Source of the DNA: Clostridia bacterium
GTDB taxonomy: Bacteria; Bacillota; Clostridia; Christensenellales; CAG-917
Length of the DNA stretch: 64,000 nucleotides
Assembly (NCBI GenBank): GCA_017461985.1
Contig: JAFTSA010000010.1
Location: 35,050 to 99,049, forward strand
Reading direction: 5' to 3'
Shown: positions 8,577 to 16,522 of the stretch, piece by piece
Layout of the letters: each line of letters starts with the position of its first letter
Position numbering within the stretch: the first letter of the stretch is position 1
Translations under genes and position numbers: made by a program
The notes under the pieces: model-generated
Told to the model about the DNA's origin: nothing
What the model saw: the letters and a program-made list of their open reading frames with translations, nothing else
Databases searched by the model: none

Positions 8577-8711
8577 TTCGTCCTCCGTAGAATAAACAGA
8601 AAATTTAAAAGATTATTCTATTACATACAAACGAAAAAATCAAGCGCTTTCGCTGGGCTCTTAAAAACCTTTGCAGTATACTTTGCTTAACAATAATATA
8701 TGGAGGCAAAA

Positions 8712-8969
8712 ATGGCAGGTATAAGCAAACGACCTAGTAAAAGCGGTATGACCTACCGAATACAGGTAAAAATCAAGGACAAAGGTAGCGAAAAAAATAA
8801 GCGCACCATACGGTCGGTTCTCGCTACGGCAAAAAAACAACGATTGATAGCCGATAATTACGCTAGCGCCGACTACATATCCTTCCCCAAAAACTGGAAG
8901 AGATATTCGACTGAGCATAATGACCCTATAGTACACCGGTGTGCTCATTTTTTATTGGCCTTTTTCTAA
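8712..8969 (+). pseudogene. tyrosine-integrase N-terminal stub
   Basis: An 85-residue ORF starting MAGISKRPSKSGMTYRIQVKIKDKGSEKNKR, resembling the arm-type DNA-binding N terminus of phage and ICE tyrosine integrases. It then drifts into unlike sequence and stops, with no core-binding or catalytic (R-H-R-Y) domain following, so it is probably a decayed integrase remnant. GGAGG lies 5 nt before the ATG at 8712. It marks the tRNA-Arg island as an old integrative element. Downstream, ACACCGGTGT within a GAGCA/TGCTC hairpin followed by T residues may terminate it. Confidence 0.5.
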
Positions 8970-8999
8970 AGAAAGTCTTTAGATATGCGAAGAGCCTAC

Positions 9000-9028
9000 T
9001 TGATTAAATTTTTTATTTGTGGTATAAC
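9000..9028 (+). promoter_or_regulatory. putative promoter upstream of the small ORF and HEPN-like gene
   Basis: TTGATT and TATAAC are separated by 17 nt. Just downstream, AAAATCCC/GGGAATTTT forms an inverted repeat before the ATG at 9058. Confidence 0.45.
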
Positions 9029-9057
9029 GATAAAAATCCCGCTCAAGGGGAATTTTT

Positions 9058-9147
9058 ATGGCAGTAAGTTACGATAAATTGTCAGATAAGAGCAAAAGAA
9101 TTATTCCGACTACCCTTGTTTACATACCAGATATTAAAGTTGATTAA
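9058..9147 (+). CDS. small ORF, possible XRE-regulator remnant
   Basis: A 29-codon ORF (MAVSYDKLSDKSKRII...) with AAGGGG upstream and a plausible promoter. The opening MAVSYxKL resembles the start of small XRE-type regulators in clostridial mobile elements, but the helix-turn-helix itself is absent, so it may be a truncated remnant or a leader peptide for the gene at 9159. Low certainty. Confidence 0.3.
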   Translation: MAVSYDKLSDKSKRIIPTTLVYIPDIKVD

Positions 9148-9158
9148 ATTGCACAACA

Positions 9159-10073
9159 ATGACTAAAATTCAAGAATATAAAATTGAGCCCATATATGCT
9201 AGCGGAGATTATGGCCGTCAAGCAATTATTTTAAGGGATAAAATTTTGAGTGATGCCAAATTACTACCTGAAGATAGTAAAACAGATGAAAATAAATGGG
9301 AATGGCGTAATTTTTACCAAAATGTTTATATTTACTGGTACTTAATTTTACAAGACATGTTTGAAGGTGCTCTTGTGGCATCCATGGCTGATAATACCGC
9401 AAACGAAAATGCTGGATGGTTTACATATCCACGAAAATACCGAATTCATTTGGGTAATGCTGACGACTATAAAACTATAGATGAATATAACGCTGCCGTA
9501 TACAACAAATATTTTGATAGTTTTTTCAGTTTTACTGTTTCTTCTGAATTAGTAAACAAATATTTTATAGAAGCGAAAACCACCTATAAGGAAGGTAAAT
9601 ATTACTGCACCGCTTGTGCTCTTTTTCCTATTATTGAGCATTATTCTAGGCTACTATCCGCATATTCGAGCGAAGACGGCAATTTTACTCAAAAGACCGC
9701 ATTAAATGCGATTTTAGAAAGAATACCCAAGTGGCCAAGTGTTCCGTCCATCAGCATAGACTATTTCACCAACGAGTATCGTAAAATTAAAGACTTTATG
9801 CTGGATAATTATTATAAGCGTTCTAAGCAAGAAGACCCAGAACCACAATTTATTTGTAGGCATAGGTTATTACACGGTATAATAACACGTGATATAACAG
9901 AATCGGATTGTTTAAGGTTATTCCTAATAATTAGAAGTTTTTCATATTTAGAACGTTTATTTGTCGCAGCGGAAAAATTGATAAAATATAACAGTTTGAC
10001 TTTACAAACAGAAGATCGGTTACTTTTCGACGATGAAGAATATGAAAAAATAATAGCAGATTTATTACAATAA
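9159..10073 (+). CDS. HEPN-like protein of unknown function
   Basis: A 304-residue protein, not recognised as a named family. Near the C terminus 'FICRHRLLHGIIT' contains R234-x4-H239-G, the pattern typical of HEPN RNase catalytic motifs (RxxxxH). Upstream, 'YFIEAKTTYKEGKYYCTACALFPIIEHYSRLLS' looks like the long amphipathic helices that pack around it. It lacks a signal peptide and membrane segments, so it is probably cytoplasmic. It lies in the same AT-rich island as the HEPN-like gene at 7332-8576, which points to a defence or toxin role (inference). No clear ribosome binding site precedes the ATG. The downstream terminator is shared with a tRNA-derived repeat on the other strand. Confidence 0.5.
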   Translation: MTKIQEYKIEPIYASGDYGRQAIILRDKILSDAKLLPEDSKTDENKWEWRNFYQNVYIYWYLILQDMFEGALVASMADNTANENAGWFTYPRKYRIHLGNADDYKTIDEYNAAVYNKYFDSFFSFTVSSELVNKYFIEAKTTYKEGKYYCTACALFPIIEHYSRLLSAYSSEDGNFTQKTALNAILERIPKWPSVPSISIDYFTNEYRKIKDFMLDNYYKRSKQEDPEPQFICRHRLLHGIITRDITESDCLRLFLIIRSFSYLERLFVAAEKLIKYNSLTLQTEDRLLFDDEEYEKIIADLLQ

Positions 10074-10080
10074 AAGCAAA

Positions 10081-10254
10081 AAACGGCCGAGAAATCGGTC
10101 GTTTTTTGGTGTTCCCACAGGGAATCGTAAGGAACGAAGTGACGGAATAGCAAGGCGATGGGCTTGCTCACAAAGCCCAGCGTCAGCCCGAACGTCGGGG
10201 TTCTGCAACGGAGTTGCGTGCGGTTGGCAAACAGCACTATTCCCTGAAAAGAAA
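10081..10254 (-). repeat. palindromic tRNA-Arg-derived repeat unit with terminator
   Basis: This ~174-nt unit directly follows tRNA-Arg on the minus strand. Its left half (plus strand) is the tRNA 3' end and T-arm (10107-10127), a structured insert with GGGCTTGCTCACAAAGCCC, then CCCGAAC from the T-stem. Its right half is an inverted copy: CGGGGTTC, an insert with the hairpin GCAACGGAGTTGC, then ATTCCCTG (10239-10246), complementary to CAGGGAAT at 10118-10125. At the minus-strand 3' end is the terminator AACGACCGA/TCGGCCGTT plus T run (10081-10106), also usable by the gene at 9159. Confidence 0.65.
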
Positions 10255-10277
10255 AAACGACGGAATGTCCGTCGTTT
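10253..10277 (-). terminator. terminator of tRNA-Arg
   Basis: Directly after the CCA on the minus strand: AACGACGGA-cat-TCCGTCGTT followed by TTT. Confidence 0.85.
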
Positions 10278-10352
10278 TGGCGTTCCCACAGGGAATCGAA
10301 CCCCGAACTAGCCCTTAGGAGGGGCTTGTTATATCCGTTTAACTATGAGAAC
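10278..10352 (-). tRNA. tRNA-Arg(CCT)
   Basis: A 75-nt gene with encoded CCA. The acceptor stem GTTCTCA/TGGGAAC closes with one G-T wobble. The anticodon stem AGCCC/GGGCT encloses the loop CTCCTAA, anticodon CCT (reads AGG). The T-arm is CGGGG-TTCGATT-CCCTG. Its 3' end is repeated at 10107-10127 and 7062-7081, which suggests that it has been an integration target. Confidence 0.93.
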
Positions 10353-10373
10353 AAATCATTTATTGCGAGGTGA

Positions 10374-10402
10374 ATTATACGCCAAATTTGAGGTGCTGTC
10401 AA
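10374..10402 (-). promoter_or_regulatory. consensus promoter of tRNA-Arg
   Basis: On the minus strand a perfect TTGACA (10397-10402) and a perfect TATAAT (10374-10379) are 17 nt apart, about 21 nt before the tRNA 5' end. Confidence 0.88.
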
Positions 10403-10440
10403 GGACGTATGACGTGGGGTGTGGTGCAAAATTTGTCAAT

Positions 10441-10566
10441 GAAAAAGCCGAGCGTTTGGCTCGGCTTTGTGAGCATGCTCACCACCTCGCTATTTTGACA
10501 CTTCGTTCCTTATGATTGTCGCCGGGAGTACCAAAAAAAGAAGACCGCCTTCAGGGCGGTTTTCTT
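10441..10566 (+). repeat. tRNA-end repeat, plus orientation, with terminators
   Basis: In the plus direction: a hairpin AGCCGAGC-gttt-GGCTCGGC (10445-10465), then GTGAGCATGCTCAC, CTCGCTATT and CACTTCGTTCCTTATGATT (the same strings as the inserts at 7082 and 10128), then the tRNA-3'-like end GCCGGGAGTACCA (10521-10533), then a terminator (10544-10566, CCGCC/GGCGG plus T run). The acceptor-like end differs from tRNA-Arg, so the unit derives from another tRNA. Confidence 0.6.
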
Positions 10567-10971
10567 TTATTCTGTCTTTGAATCTCTCCACGCAAGATAC
10601 TCTTCTATGTCACTATCTACCAACTGAAGGCATGCTGTGACAACTGCTGCATCATCTACTATACCAAAGCCAGGAATTGTGTCTGGGATCAAGTCCGCAG
10701 GGGATACGCAATAAATTATCGCACTGATTATTGCAATTAATGTGCCAAGGGGAACTTTTGTGTACTCTTTCTTAATATAACTTCGCACAAGAGAAATAAA
10801 TGCAGGTATATGGGATAGTTTTTCGCCTATTCCCGGTATAACTTTGAACTTTTCTTCCATTCGCAAAAGCAGTTCATTTATTTTTTGTTCGTCTTTTAGA
10901 AGGGCTTCTGCTTTTGTAAAGCCATTCTTAAGTGTTGCTAGCGCGCGTTCTTTTGTAATTGTCAACTCCAT
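10567..10971 (-). CDS. DUF1232 (YkvA-type) small membrane protein
   Basis: A 134-residue protein. The segment 'KVPLGTLIAIISAIIYCVSPADLIPDTIPGFGIVDDAAVVTACLQLV' is the DUF1232 core: a transmembrane helix followed by the invariant 'SPxDLIPD.IPGxGxxDD'. The N-terminal ~60 residues are helical and charged. The function of the family is unknown. AGGAGG lies 4 nt before the start. Transcription ends at the hairpin overlapping its stop codon, which also serves the opposing repeat. Confidence 0.88.
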   Translation of the reverse strand: MELTITKERALATLKNGFTKAEALLKDEQKINELLLRMEEKFKVIPGIGEKLSHIPAFISLVRSYIKKEYTKVPLGTLIAIISAIIYCVSPADLIPDTIPGFGIVDDAAVVTACLQLVDSDIEEYLAWRDSKTE

Positions 10972-11089
10972 ATTGACCTCCTAAATTTACTTTAAGTATT
11001 GTGTGTAAACTTCGCGTCCTCCCTATATTTATATTACAATAATTTGTGCTATTTTTTCAAGAACGAATTTAAATTAATTCAACTGCTAG

Positions 11090-11361
11090 CACAACATATT
11101 GTGGAGGGATTTGTGATTGAATTTTGTTCAGGTTTTGAGGGGGTGAATAATCCGCATTTTTATAGACAATCGGTTAGAATACGCAAAACAATGTTTCGTG
11201 AAACTTTTAGATTGCCGATTTTGTCGAATCGCCCCGTTTTTGTCAAAAATTTAGAATGCGGGTAATTTTGGCGCAACCACAATATATTGTATATTCGCAT
11301 AAAAATTCTTCCCACATTTTGTTGTTTTTGTGTTGACAACCACCTCGCCTTCATATACAAT
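11090..11361 (+). promoter_or_regulatory. nrdD promoter with NrdR-box-like palindromes
   Basis: TTGACA (11333-11338) and TACAAT (11356-11361) are 17 nt apart. Upstream, CACAACATATTGTG (11090-11103) and CCACAATATATTGTAT (11277-11292) resemble NrdR boxes, the sites of the ribonucleotide-reductase repressor. Known boxes usually occur as a closer pair, so the spacing of ~190 nt is atypical and only the downstream box is well placed. The rest of the 458-nt gap (10972-11429) shows no gene. Confidence 0.55.
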
Positions 11362-11429
11362 AACTCTCGCACACCAGTTGGCAGATTCTGTCGACTATTT
11401 CTTAAAATAGACTTATAAGGAGAAAAATT

Positions 11430-13799
11430 ATGCTTAACGTAAAAAAGCGTGACGGAAACGTTGTTCCGTTTGATCTGTCCAAAATCAAGAACGCAATCGA
11501 AAAAGCATTTATTGCTGAAAAGAAAAGCTATAGCGATGACATTCTTGATATGTTGGCACTTCGCACCACCGCCACTTTCAGCGACAAAGTGAAAAACGAT
11601 GTGGTCTCAGTTGAAGACGTCCAAGACGCAGTTGAAGTGGTCCTCATCCAAGGTGGCTACGTTGAAGTGGCAAAGTCCTACATCCTCTATCGCAAGCAAC
11701 GCGAGAAGGTCCGCAACATCGGATCAACCACCCTTGACTACACAAAGACAGTCAACAATTATCTCAACATCAACGACTGGCGCGTGAAGGAAAACAGCAC
11801 CGTCACCTATTCAGTTGGTGGTCTTATCCTGTCCAACTCTGGCGCAATCACCGCCAACTACTGGCTCAGCGAAATCTACGATGAGGAAATTGGCAAGGCA
11901 CACCGTGATGCTGCAATCCACATCCACGACCTCAGCATGCTCACCGGCTACTGCGCAGGTTGGTCATTGAAACAACTGATCAAGGAAGGTCTTGGAGGAA
12001 TCCCCGGCAAGATTACCTCTTCCCCTGCAGGACACCTCTCCACCCTTTGCAACCAAATGGTCAACTTCCTTGGCATCATGCAAAACGAGTGGGCAGGCGC
12101 ACAAGCATTTTCATCCTTTGACACCTATCTTGCTCCCTTCGTCAAGGCAGACAATCTGTCATACAAAGAAGTCAAGCAATGCATCCAATCATTCATATAC
12201 GGCGTCAACACCCCTTCACGTTGGGGCACACAAGCACCTTTCACCAATATCACCCTTGACTGGGTTGTGCCCAATGACCTTGCAGAACTTCCTGCAATCG
12301 TGGGCGGAAAGGAAATGGACTTCAAGTATAAGGATTGCGTGAAGGAAATGGCAATGGTCAACAAAGCCTTCATCGAAATTATGATTGAAGGTGACGCCAA
12401 CGGCAGAGGATTCCAATATCCTATCCCCACCTACTCAATCACAAGAGATTTCGACTGGTCACCCACCGAAAACAACAAGTTGCTCTTTGAAATGACCGCA
12501 AAATACGGCACACCTTATTTCAGCAACTACATCAACAGCGATATGGAACCCAGCGACGTCAGAAGTATGTGCTGCCGTCTCCGCCTTGACCTGAGAGAAC
12601 TCCGCAAAAAGAGCGGTGGCTTCTTCGGCAGTGGTGAATCAACCGGTTCAGTGGGCGTTGTCACCATCAATATGCCCAGAATCGCATACCTTGCAAAGGA
12701 CGAAAAGGAATACTTTGCAGAACTTGAACGCTTGATGAATATCTCTGCACGTTCACTGAAAGTGAAACGTGACGTCATCACAAAACTTCTTGAAGCAGGC
12801 CTCTACCCCTACACAAAGCGTTATCTCGGCACTTTCAACAACCACTTCTCCACCATCGGTCTTGTGGGTATGAACGAAGCATGCCTCAACGCAAAGTGGA
12901 TTGGCAAAGACCTCACCGACAAGAAGGCACAAGAATTCACAAAGAAGACTTTGAACTTCATGCGTGAAAAACTCAGCGACTATCAAGAAATGTACGGCGA
13001 CCTGTACAACCTTGAAGCAACTCCCGCAGAGTCAACCTCATATCGTCTTGCAAAGCACGACAAACAAAGATATCCCGACATCATCACCGCAAGTGAAGGC
13101 AAGGACCAAGCACCTTACTACACCAACAGCTCACACCTTCCTGTCACCTTCACAGCAGATATCTTTGAAGCACTTGACGTGCAAGATGAACTGCAAACCC
13201 TCTACACCTCAGGCACAGTGTTCCACGCATTCCTTGGACAAAAGCTTGAAGGTTGGGAAGCAGCAGCAAACCTTGTGAGAAAGATTGCTGAAAACTACAA
13301 ACTGCCCTACTACACCATGTCACCTACATACTCAGTCTGCGCAGAGCACGGATATCTTGCTGGTGAACAATGGACTTGCCCTATCTGCGGAAGAAAGGCA
13401 GAAGTATATAGCCGTATCACAGGATATTATCGTCCGGTCCAAAACTGGAACGATGGCAAGATGGCAGAATTCAAGGAAAGAAAGACTTACGACATCGCCA
13501 ACAGTGTCCTCACCCACGAAGGCGTCATTGAAGAATGTGCTTGCGAATGTGAAGAATCACCCAAGGCAGAAAGCATCATGCTCTTCACCACAAAGACTTG
13601 CCCCAAGTGCAAGATGGCAAAGACCATGTTGAACGCAGCAGGCATTGACTTTGTTGAAATCGACGCCATTGACAACAAGGAATTGACCTTGTCCTACGGA
13701 GTTAGAGATGGTGGCACACTCCTCGTCCCCAACGGAAATGGATTTGACCGCTACGACAACCCCAGTGCAATAAAAGGCTACATCGAGAGCTTGAAATAA
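11430..13799 (+). CDS. nrdD: anaerobic ribonucleoside-triphosphate reductase with C-terminal redoxin domain
   Basis: A 789-residue class III ribonucleotide reductase. In order: an N-terminal ATP-cone (about 1-95, 'VKKRDGNVVPFDLSKIKNAIEKAF'), the catalytic barrel, a Cys-rich zinc site ('VCAEHGYLAGEQWTCPICG'), and the glycyl-radical loop 'RITGYYRPVQNWNDGK' with Gly665. After about residue 712 comes an appended glutaredoxin/NrdH-like domain, 'MLFTTKTCPKCKMAKTMLNAAGIDF', with redox cysteines 724 and 727. It reduces NTPs to dNTPs without oxygen. The fused redoxin and the thioredoxin reductase next door suggest thiol-driven rather than formate-driven turnover (inference). The activase NrdG lies downstream at 15655. 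The start follows AAGGAG. Confidence 0.95.
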   Translation: MLNVKKRDGNVVPFDLSKIKNAIEKAFIAEKKSYSDDILDMLALRTTATFSDKVKNDVVSVEDVQDAVEVVLIQGGYVEVAKSYILYRKQREKVRNIGSTTLDYTKTVNNYLNINDWRVKENSTVTYSVGGLILSNSGAITANYWLSEIYDEEIGKAHRDAAIHIHDLSMLTGYCAGWSLKQLIKEGLGGIPGKITSSPAGHLSTLCNQMVNFLGIMQNEWAGAQAFSSFDTYLAPFVKADNLSYKEVKQCIQSFIYGVNTPSRWGTQAPFTNITLDWVVPNDLAELPAIVGGKEMDFKYKDCVKEMAMVNKAFIEIMIEGDANGRGFQYPIPTYSITRDFDWSPTENNKLLFEMTAKYGTPYFSNYINSDMEPSDVRSMCCRLRLDLRELRKKSGGFFGSGESTGSVGVVTINMPRIAYLAKDEKEYFAELERLMNISARSLKVKRDVITKLLEAGLYPYTKRYLGTFNNHFSTIGLVGMNEACLNAKWIGKDLTDKKAQEFTKKTLNFMREKLSDYQEMYGDLYNLEATPAESTSYRLAKHDKQRYPDIITASEGKDQAPYYTNSSHLPVTFTADIFEALDVQDELQTLYTSGTVFHAFLGQKLEGWEAAANLVRKIAENYKLPYYTMSPTYSVCAEHGYLAGEQWTCPICGRKAEVYSRITGYYRPVQNWNDGKMAEFKERKTYDIANSVLTHEGVIEECACECEESPKAESIMLFTTKTCPKCKMAKTMLNAAGIDFVEIDAIDNKELTLSYGVRDGGTLLVPNGNGFDRYDNPSAIKGYIESLK

Positions 13800-13803
13800 C
13801 TTG

Positions 13804-13833
13804 AAAAGCATCTCACACGAGATGCTTTTTTTG
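13804..13833 (+). terminator. terminator between nrdD and trxB
   Basis: The stem AGCATCTC-acac-GAGATGCT is followed by seven T residues, 8 nt before trxB. Some read-through, or an unseen promoter, must serve trxB. Confidence 0.85.
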
Positions 13834-13841
13834 AGAGAATT

Positions 13842-14759
13842 ATGAAAACTTACGACGTAATTATTATCGGTGCAGGGGTTGCAGGTATGACTGCCGCCCT
13901 CAACTGCAAGAGAGCAGAAAAGTCCGTCCTCCTTCTTGAACAAGAATGTGTTGGCGGACAAATTGCCCTGTCACCCAAAGTGGAAAACTACCCCACAAAA
14001 AAGCAAATTTCAGGCAGTGAATTGGCAGACGAAATCTTTGACCAAATCACCGAATGGGGCACTGACTTTGACCTTGACCAAGTGGAAAAAGTGACTCGTC
14101 TTGAAGACGGCACTTTTGAAGTGAAAGGCGTGTACAACACCCATCACGGCAGGTCAGTCATCATGGCAACCGGCGTCCATCATCGCCCTATCGGTGTTGA
14201 CCGTGAAGAAGACCTCATCGGCAAGGGTGTCAGCTACTGCGCAATCTGTGACGGCGCATTTTACGCCAACGAAGACGTGGTGGTCATAGGTGACGCCAAC
14301 ACCGCTCTCCAATACTCAAATCTCCTTGCAGGATATTGCAAGAGCGTGCATATCTGCACCCTCTTTGACAAGTTCTTTGGAGACAAGACTCTTATATCAA
14401 GCGTGCTGTCAAAACCCAACGTCCACTACACTCACAACCTCTCTCTCAAGGAGTTTGTTGGTGATGACGAATTGACAGGATTGGTGTTTGAAGACACCAA
14501 AACACACGATAAAGTGTCTGTTCAGTGCAAAGCGGTGTTTATTTGCATCGGTCAAATCCCTCACAACGACTGCGTGAAAGACCTTGTTGAACTTGACAAA
14601 AACGGCTATATTGTGGCAGACGAAAGTTGCTTCACTTCCTGCCCCGGCGTGTTTGTTGCAGGGGACTGTCGCACCAAGAAAGTCCGTCAAGTTGTCACCG
14701 CAGTGGCAGACGGCGGAGTGGCTGGATTCAACTGTTGTCAATATCTGGACACTCTCTAA
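13842..14759 (+). CDS. trxB: thioredoxin-disulfide reductase family flavoprotein
   Basis: A 305-residue enzyme with the low-molecular-weight thioredoxin reductase layout: an N-terminal FAD motif 'IIIGAGVAGMTAALNCKRA', 'GGQIALSPKVENYP', a central NADPH domain with the redox pair C133-x2-C136 in 'SYCAICDGAFY', and the C-terminal FAD segment 'GVFVAGDCRTKKVRQVVTAVADGGVAG'. The NADPH motif 'VVIGDANTALQYSNLLAG' replaces the usual GGGxSA with GDANTA, which might alter nucleotide preference. It probably reduces the redoxin domain fused to the preceding NrdD (inference from adjacency). The start follows GAGAGA. Confidence 0.88.
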   Translation: MKTYDVIIIGAGVAGMTAALNCKRAEKSVLLLEQECVGGQIALSPKVENYPTKKQISGSELADEIFDQITEWGTDFDLDQVEKVTRLEDGTFEVKGVYNTHHGRSVIMATGVHHRPIGVDREEDLIGKGVSYCAICDGAFYANEDVVVIGDANTALQYSNLLAGYCKSVHICTLFDKFFGDKTLISSVLSKPNVHYTHNLSLKEFVGDDELTGLVFEDTKTHDKVSVQCKAVFICIGQIPHNDCVKDLVELDKNGYIVADESCFTSCPGVFVAGDCRTKKVRQVVTAVADGGVAGFNCCQYLDTL

Positions 14760-14821
14760 ACTGATTTTTTGGCACACTCTCAATGGTTGTTTTATCATAA
14801 AGAGTGTGCTATTATATTTTT

Positions 14822-15655
14822 ATGGATTATTTGTTTTTCGACATTGAATGCAGTGAGGGCAGAAGCATCTGCTCCTTTGGCTACGTCTTGACTGACGAGG
14901 CTTTCTGCATCAAAGAAAAAAAGGATATCCTCATCAATCCTCAGTCCTATTTCCACACCGGCCCTTGGAGCAAAAAGGCAAGGGAAAAGGACGAGGGCAT
15001 TTCACTTGCCTACCATGTCAGTGAGTTTAGGGCACAACCCCCTTTCCCTGCTCTATACGACCTCATCAAGGATTTGTTGAAGAGGAAGGACGTCACCATC
15101 GTCACCTTCTCTGGGGACAACGATGCACGGTTTTTGAACATTGCTTGCACCCGCTATCATATGCCCTGCTTCAACTACTCCTTTGTTGACGTGCAAAGGA
15201 TCTATCAAGATATGGAAGGGCTCAAAGGCCAACTCTCCCTTGAAAAGATGCTTGCCATATTTGAGGTGGACGTTGAAGGACTTGTGCAACACAAGAGTGA
15301 TGACGATGCCCATATCACTATGCTTGTCACCGAGGCTCTTTGCTTAAAGACGGGCAAGAGCCTGAAAACTCTTGTGAAGGAGTCAAAGCGCGCCACTTGT
15401 TTCTCAAAGGACTATATGCCCAAAAAGAAGAAGCAAAAGCCTGCCAAAATTGCGGTCAGCGGTGAAACCTCTACAAAAGCCACAAAGGGAGCAACGTCCA
15501 CTGACAAAAAGACTTCTGCCGTAAACAAGGCAAAAGCACCCTCAAAAGGGGTGACCACAAGGGGAAAGCAAAGTGGCAACAAAAACAAAAAGCCCCAAAA
15601 CAGAAAACCTAGGGCGCAAAAATCTCAAAATGCAAAAGGACAAAATCAAAACTGA
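14822..15655 (+). CDS. DnaQ-like 3'-5' exonuclease with basic tail
   Basis: A 277-residue protein. The first ~180 residues form a DEDDh exonuclease: 'FFDIEC' (D7, E9), 'TFSGDNDARFL', and 'HKSDDDAHITMLV', where His and Asp sit five residues apart. The last ~85 residues are a low-complexity Lys/Ser/Thr/Gln-rich tail, probably nucleic-acid binding. It may trim RNA or DNA; the substrate is unknown. No good ribosome binding site precedes the ATG at 14822; an in-frame GTG at 14804 is an alternative. A GCACACTC/GAGTGTGC stem followed by a T-rich run sits just upstream. It overlaps nrdG by one base. Confidence 0.75.
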   Translation: MDYLFFDIECSEGRSICSFGYVLTDEAFCIKEKKDILINPQSYFHTGPWSKKAREKDEGISLAYHVSEFRAQPPFPALYDLIKDLLKRKDVTIVTFSGDNDARFLNIACTRYHMPCFNYSFVDVQRIYQDMEGLKGQLSLEKMLAIFEVDVEGLVQHKSDDDAHITMLVTEALCLKTGKSLKTLVKESKRATCFSKDYMPKKKKQKPAKIAVSGETSTKATKGATSTDKKTSAVNKAKAPSKGVTTRGKQSGNKNKKPQNRKPRAQKSQNAKGQNQN

Positions 15656-16338
15656 TGAAGATATGCGGATTTGAAAAATTTTCAATGGTGGACTGGGACG
15701 GCAAAGTTGTTTGCACGGTTTTTTGTGCAGGCTGCAACTTCCGTTGCCCTTTCTGTCACAACCGCTCCCTTGCTCTGTCCTCTGCTCCAGGAATCCCTGA
15801 AAGCGAGGTTTTTGAATATCTTGAAAAGCGCAAAGGCCTCATTGACGGCGTATGCGTGTCTGGTGGTGAGCCTACTCTATCCCACGACCTCAAAGATTTC
15901 ATAGCAAAGATAAAAGCACTGGGCTACAAGGTAAAACTTGACACCAACGGCACAAACCCCGAAGTGGTGAAAGATCTCATTGACAACGGACTTGTGGACT
16001 ACGTTGCTATGGACGTCAAGGACAGCCCCGAAAAATATCCCCTCATCACCAAGACGAAAAACCTAGAATTGAACAAAGTGCTTGAAACAATGAGCATTTT
16101 GAAATCGTCAGGAGTGGATTTTGAATTCCGCACCACCCTCATCAAGGAATTCCACACTGAGGAGGATATGAAGCGCATCGCTCTCCTTGTGAAAGGTGCA
16201 AAGAGATATTTCCTGCAAAAGTACGTGGACAACGACAACTGCATTGAGCACGGCTTCACCGCTGTTGACCGTGACACCGCAGAAAAGTGGCTATCACTCT
16301 TTGACGGCGTTGACAAGGCAGGCCTTAGAGGATATTGA
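15655..16338 (+). CDS. nrdG: anaerobic ribonucleotide reductase activating protein (radical SAM)
   Basis: A 227-residue radical SAM enzyme of the NrdG2-like size class. The cluster motif is C27-x3-C31-x2-C34 in 'FCAGCNFRCPFCHNRSL'. 'CVSGGEPTLSHDLKDFI' is the SAM-binding GGE region. It generates the glycyl radical on NrdD. Start and upstream stop overlap as TGATG, so translation is coupled to the exonuclease gene. Confidence 0.9.
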   Translation: MKICGFEKFSMVDWDGKVVCTVFCAGCNFRCPFCHNRSLALSSAPGIPESEVFEYLEKRKGLIDGVCVSGGEPTLSHDLKDFIAKIKALGYKVKLDTNGTNPEVVKDLIDNGLVDYVAMDVKDSPEKYPLITKTKNLELNKVLETMSILKSSGVDFEFRTTLIKEFHTEEDMKRIALLVKGAKRYFLQKYVDNDNCIEHGFTAVDRDTAEKWLSLFDGVDKAGLRGY

Positions 16339-16407
16339 AACACAACTCAATGCAAGCACATCGACCCAAACCAAACCAAACTAGAAATCGACAACAAACT
16401 AAACTAT

Positions 16408-16437
16408 AAAAAAGACGGTCAAACGACCGTCTTTTTG
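16408..16437 (+). terminator. terminator after nrdG
   Basis: The stem AGACGGTC-aaac-GACCGTCT is followed by TTTTG. It ends the nrdD-trxB-exonuclease-nrdG cluster. Confidence 0.88.
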
Positions 16438-16522
16438 TTTGCAAGGGTTATTTGGGGAGAGAACTTATGCCCTTGCTGGAAATATGGGGTACAACATTCG
16501 TTGTTGTTGTCTATTTGTTTGT

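Noticed and set aside
10065..10289. minus-strand ORFs over the tRNA-Arg repeat
   Set aside because: They read through tRNA-derived sequence, terminators and the 3' end of tRNA-Arg, have no ribosome binding site and are not coding.
11190..11202. parS-like sequence TGTTTCGTGAAAC
   Set aside because: The parS consensus is a 16-bp palindrome TGTTTCACGTGAAACA; this site lacks the central two bases, is single, and no parAB gene is near.
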